Assembly: GCA_024690425.1 (NCBI GenBank)
Contig: JAILCT010000171.1
Coordinates: forward strand, 9,423 to 73,422
DNA: 64,000 nucleotides
DNA from: Lachnospiraceae bacterium
GTDB taxonomy: Bacteria > Bacillota_A > Clostridia > Lachnospirales > Lachnospiraceae
Direction of reading: 5' to 3'
Shown: positions 61,215-64,000 of the stretch, piece by piece
Position numbering within the stretch: position 1 is the stretch's first letter
Layout of the letters: the number at the start of each line of letters is the position of its first letter
Notes under the pieces: generated by a model
Told to the model about the DNA's origin: nothing
Seen by the model: only the letters and a program-made list of their open reading frames with translations
Databases searched by the model: none
Made by a program: the position numbers and the translations under genes

Positions 61215-61830
61215 TATCCTCTATCTTCTTTACCGTATCCTGAACGGATGCGGACCAGTCAGCCGGCGTAGTGTCAAGCGCTATCTGATCGAAGTCTCCC
61301 GACGGCCCGTCTATGGAGATCACCATATCGTTGTACAGGTTAAGCGTCTTTACATATTTCTTCTTCATAATCTCCTTAATATGTTTTTTCCTTGCCTCGC
61401 TCGTCTTCTCAAGCCGTCCCGAAGCAGTTATTATGCCGTCCGGCTTTACATGGTATCTGCCAAGGAGACCTTCAATATGATCGACCGAGCAGAAATCCGA
61501 AGTGAAGACCCATACATCATAACCATGAGCCTGCAGGAAACGGCACAGGGCCGGAAAGCCGAGCCGTATCCTCTCCCTGTATCTTCTGCTTGCCGGAAAC
61601 GGAAGCTTCTTCTCTGCAGGGCATTCGGCTTCATTAACAAAGACCAGTTCATTAAGATCTATGGTAACCCGTTTATCATTTTTGGATCTCTCGATTATGT
61701 TTACGATATCCTCTTCATGGACAAGATTGAGGATCTTGATGGGGGCCTTCTTAAGCCCGAGCCTTACGCCTTCATATTTCTTTATGTCATTGGCGATGAA
61801 TTCCTTAAACTCGGTTTTTACAGCTGCCAT
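61192..61830 (-). CDS. HAD-like protein with degenerate active site
   Basis: The 212-residue protein resembles the frameshifted neighbour: IDLNELVFVNE aligns with FDLDEVLFVYP, and VWVFTSDFCSVDHIEGLLGRYHVKPDGII follows the same plan. The second Asp of HAD motif I is Asn (DLN) and motif IV reads YNDMVISID instead of HVDDE, so catalysis is doubtful. About 45 extra residues precede motif I. AAGGAG lies before ATG 61830. It is nine bases after the GGDEL gene and overlaps the next gene's start. Function unknown; a regulatory partner of the second HAD protein is possible. Confidence 0.75.
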   Translation of the reverse strand: MAAVKTEFKEFIANDIKKYEGVRLGLKKAPIKILNLVHEEDIVNIIERSKNDKRVTIDLNELVFVNEAECPAEKKLPFPASRRYRERIRLGFPALCRFLQAHGYDVWVFTSDFCSVDHIEGLLGRYHVKPDGIITASGRLEKTSEARKKHIKEIMKKKYVKTLNLYNDMVISIDGPSGDFDQIALDTTPADWSASVQDTVKKIEDNEKQQGH

Positions 61831-61839
61831 AGGTCTCCT

Positions 61840-63258
61840 TTATAAAAGAATACCGGCAAGATAATATACAAGGGCGCATTCGTTCTCCTGCCATATTCTA
61901 AGGCTTCTCTCGGCCGCGCATATGAGATACCCGTATACCTCATCCTGCCTTCCAAGCCTTGCAACCAGGATCGAACCGAATCCGTTATCCTTTAACACCG
62001 AATAGAAACAGGGTGCATTCTCTTCCACCCTGTCAAGAGTACTGTCGCAGAACAGATCGTCATCCATGATATTGTCAATATCGTCGACTTGAACCTCAAA
62101 TATCTTATCAGCAACCTGTCTCATTTTCTTATCCCTTCCGGCAAAAAACACACTGTTTACCTGCAGCGCATCGAAAAGGATGGGAACGGCGGCCTTAAGC
62201 TTCTCATCAAGGTCAGAAGCCTTCTCAACGGCGCTCCTTAGCTTACGCATGGGAGAATATATGCCCTTATTGGCCAGTTCGGTTATCTCGATATCCCTGT
62301 GGTCCTCATGGTCATAAACGGAATAGCAGTTGCGTCCCCTTCTCTTGCCCAGATACAGCATCTTGTCTATCAGGCCGAAGATGTCATCGAAGTTAGCGGC
62401 ATCTTCAGGGTAAGATGCTGTGCCTGCCGTTGCCGTAATATATGAAGAACCGTTTTCAAAATCAACATTAACGCGTAGTGCACCGGAATCGGTATAGAGT
62501 CGTTCAAAAAATGAATTCTTCTCATCAAGTGAGATGTTCTTAAGATCGATCAGGAGAAGCTCATCCCCGCCGAATCGCCCGACAAGTCCGTATCCCTCCG
62601 TAAAATCCGCAAGCTTGGCTGCAACGGTGGTAAGGACCTTGTCTCCTGCGCCATGTCCGAAGCCGTCATTGAATAGCTTGAAATTATCCAGATCGATCAT
62701 GGTAAAGGTGAAAGGCCTGTGTTCATCTATTAGGCTCTGAACAAACTTGGTGGCATAAGAACGCGATAGGATTCCCATTAAGGGGTCAAGCATTTCATCA
62801 AGGCTTATATCATCGAGCAGCTTGTCAAAAAAGCTGTACTTCCTCAGCCTGTCGATAGTGTAGACAACCTGGCCCTTATCCTTGCCTTCACCGCGCCTTA
62901 ATACATCAGTGATGTCAATGAAGCTGCCGACCAGGCCGATTATTTCGTTCCCGTCGTAAAGAGGGCGCTTGGAGGCAATGATATCCCGCTCTTCGCCTCT
63001 GATGATGCACTTCCCCTGAACCTTATATGTGCTCCTGCCCGATAAGACCCTCAGCTCATCCTGTTTAAAGGGTTCGGGATCAGAATGCCATCCCATGTCT
63101 TCATCCGTCTTGCCAAGCAGGATATCCTGTGATTCAAATCCGTAAAAATCAAGAAAGGCCTGATTGACGCCAAGAAAGCGCCTGTCCTTATCCTTCCAGA
63201 AAACACAGTCCTGAGAAGTATTGATGATACTGTCGAAGAGCTCAACAGTCATTTTCAT
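61840..63258 (-). CDS. PAS-GGDEL diguanylate cyclase-like protein
   Basis: The 472-residue cytosolic protein has a PAS domain (about 8-120; DCVFWKDKDRRFLGVNQAFLDFYG), a GGDEF-family domain with DLDNFKLFNDGFGHGAGD and the signature GGDEL at about residue 230, and a C-terminal 150-residue domain (GAF-like by look). GGDEL keeps the catalytic acidic residues, so activity is likely. No RxxD I-site is seen. GGGGG precedes ATG 63258. It heads the operon with two HAD-like genes and EAL. Confidence 0.85.
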   Translation of the reverse strand: MKMTVELFDSIINTSQDCVFWKDKDRRFLGVNQAFLDFYGFESQDILLGKTDEDMGWHSDPEPFKQDELRVLSGRSTYKVQGKCIIRGEERDIIASKRPLYDGNEIIGLVGSFIDITDVLRRGEGKDKGQVVYTIDRLRKYSFFDKLLDDISLDEMLDPLMGILSRSYATKFVQSLIDEHRPFTFTMIDLDNFKLFNDGFGHGAGDKVLTTVAAKLADFTEGYGLVGRFGGDELLLIDLKNISLDEKNSFFERLYTDSGALRVNVDFENGSSYITATAGTASYPEDAANFDDIFGLIDKMLYLGKRRGRNCYSVYDHEDHRDIEITELANKGIYSPMRKLRSAVEKASDLDEKLKAAVPILFDALQVNSVFFAGRDKKMRQVADKIFEVQVDDIDNIMDDDLFCDSTLDRVEENAPCFYSVLKDNGFGSILVARLGRQDEVYGYLICAAERSLRIWQENECALVYYLAGILL

Positions 63259-63336
63259 GATCTATAACCCCCGTCTCTTCTGAACATTGGCCAAATATTT
63301 GTATTCACGCCCTCATTCAGAAAATAAACCGAGTAT

Positions 63337-63364
63337 ATTATATCACATTTCGGGGGATAAATGT
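63337..63364 (-). promoter_or_regulatory. Promoter of the PAS-GGDEL operon with adjacent inverted repeat
   Basis: On the minus strand TGA TATAAT (TATAAT at 63337-63342) is a consensus extended -10. Directly upstream ACATTT/AAATGT (63345-63350, 63359-63364) form a perfect inverted repeat that could be a regulator site. Confidence 0.55.
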
Positions 63365-63385
63365 CTATTCATGATTTTTCAATTT

Positions 63386-64000
63386 TCAATCCATTCTCTC
63401 ATTGATGGCAATCCCGTAATGCCTATCCATCAGCGCCAGTTCAAGACGGCTGTGGAAGCCGGATTTCTGGAGCATATTGGTGATATGCATCTTGACTGTC
63501 GATTCCCCTATGTTAAGCTTCTCTGCTATCTCCCTGTTGGAAGCTCCGGTAACCAGTTCCTTCAGCACTTCGACCTCCCTGTCGGTAAATTCCGTGCTCA
63601 TGGCATTTCCTATCGGGACCTCGACCTGTTCACTGGGATACACGGTTTCGCCCGCCATAACGCGGTCCATTATCTCCAAGATCGGCTGCTCCTGTATCTC
63701 CTTCTGCCAGAAGCCCTCCACTCCTATCTCCCTTGCCTTTCTTTCGTATGACAGTTCCGGCATGGATGTTACCACGATTATCTTCACATCAGGCTTTATG
63801 GCCTTTATCTTTTCCGCCGCATTAAGCCCGCTCATGCTGCCCGGGATGAGCACATCCATGAGCACAAGGTCCGCATTGTTTTTCTCGATATATCCGACAG
63901 CCTGAACAGCCGTGGGAAAAGATGCCGCAAGGGTATATCCTTCGGCCCTTTGCACCATACTTTCAAATATCTCTCTTATCATGCGGAAGTCCTCCGCTAT
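63386..64000 (-). CDS. NarL/FixJ-type response regulator (N-terminus beyond window edge)
   Basis: The reading frame stays open to the window end, where it reads IAEDFRMIRE, the acidic-pocket start of a receiver; so the true start lies beyond position 64000, not at the ATG 63982. The receiver has phospho-Asp in LVLMDVLIPG and VVTSMPE. The C-terminal LuxR helix-turn-helix is LTDREVEVLKELVTGASNREIAEKLNIGESTVKMHI. It should be phosphorylated by a sensor kinase, perhaps encoded just outside the window. The target genes are not known. Confidence 0.9.
   Translation of the reverse strand: MAEDFRMIREIFESMVQRAEGYTLAASFPTAVQAVGYIEKNNADLVLMDVLIPGSMSGLNAAEKIKAIKPDVKIIVVTSMPELSYERKAREIGVEGFWQKEIQEQPILEIMDRVMAGETVYPSEQVEVPIGNAMSTEFTDREVEVLKELVTGASNREIAEKLNIGESTVKMHITNMLQKSGFHSRLELALMDRHYGIAINERMD

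Noticed and set aside
63345..63364. Terminator between the NarL-type regulator and the PAS-GGDEL gene
   Set aside because: The short inverted repeat has no T run and overlaps the promoter of the downstream gene, so a regulator site is more plausible.
63386..63982. Complete response regulator starting at 63982
   Set aside because: The frame continues to the window edge with AEDFRMIRE, the conserved receiver start, so the gene is truncated by the window.

Overview
The window looks like chromosomal DNA of an anaerobic, fibre-degrading Firmicute, most likely a Lachnospiraceae-type Clostridium relative (Butyrivibrio, Lachnospira or Roseburia-like; the genus is not decidable from sequence alone). 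The reasons are strong AGGAGG ribosome sites, several TTG/GTG starts, sigma-A promoters with extended -10 elements, a Cys-type formate dehydrogenase, an anaerobic glycerol-3-phosphate dehydrogenase set, DUF1667 and propeller-type sensors, and many GGDEF/HD-GYP/EAL proteins. No rRNA, tRNA, CRISPR array, phage or insertion sequence was seen.

Layout. 1-1820 (minus): start of a PotA-PotB type polyamine ABC transporter operon, running off the left edge. 1906-19123: a pectin/galacturonate island. A long minus-strand operon (16051 down to 4295) encodes a TRAP transporter (dctPQM), a small membrane protein, a GntR/FadR regulator, and uxaC-kdgA-kdgK-kduI-uxaB-uxaA. kduD lies divergently at 16305. The island is bracketed by two cytosolic proteins (1906, 17159) that join a LacI-like sugar-binding domain, without its DNA-binding domain, to a GGDEF diguanylate cyclase. 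19101-27636: a second GntR regulon (gntR2, kdgF, an NAD(P)-linked formate dehydrogenase pair), divergent from a sugar-binding lipoprotein plus a membrane Cache-GGDEF protein. The two GntR regulators are paralogues and their control regions share a three-site operator pattern, so both operons probably respond to one uronate signal.

27631-36953: a cytosolic acetylesterase, divergent from a glycerol catabolic operon (glpK, GlpA-like, GlpB-like fused to DUF1667), a small secreted protein, a CPA2 antiporter and an SDR. 37032-50333: a signalling block with a 1230-residue ECF-S-like/propeller/HD-GYP receptor and its binding-protein partner on the plus strand, and on the minus strand a chemoreceptor, two hybrid histidine kinases (one with an inserted DegV fatty-acid-binding domain and an Hpt domain) and a response regulator. 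50409-52710: a polar amino-acid ABC transporter. 52851-59519: a xylo-oligosaccharide locus (GH120 beta-xylosidase, sugar ABC transporter, AraC regulator). 59616-64000: HU, then a c-di-GMP operon (PAS-GGDEL, two HAD-like proteins of which one is frameshifted, EAL) and a partial NarL-type regulator.

Taken together, pectin-derived uronates enter by TRAP. Saturated uronate passes through UxaC/UxaB/UxaA and unsaturated uronate through KdgF/KduI/KduD; both give KDG, which KdgK and KdgA convert to pyruvate and glyceraldehyde-3-phosphate. Formate dehydrogenase expression appears tied to the same signal. Four GGDEF proteins and two predicted c-di-GMP phosphodiesterases, most fused to or next to ligand-binding modules, suggest that carbon-source sensing is read out largely through c-di-GMP.
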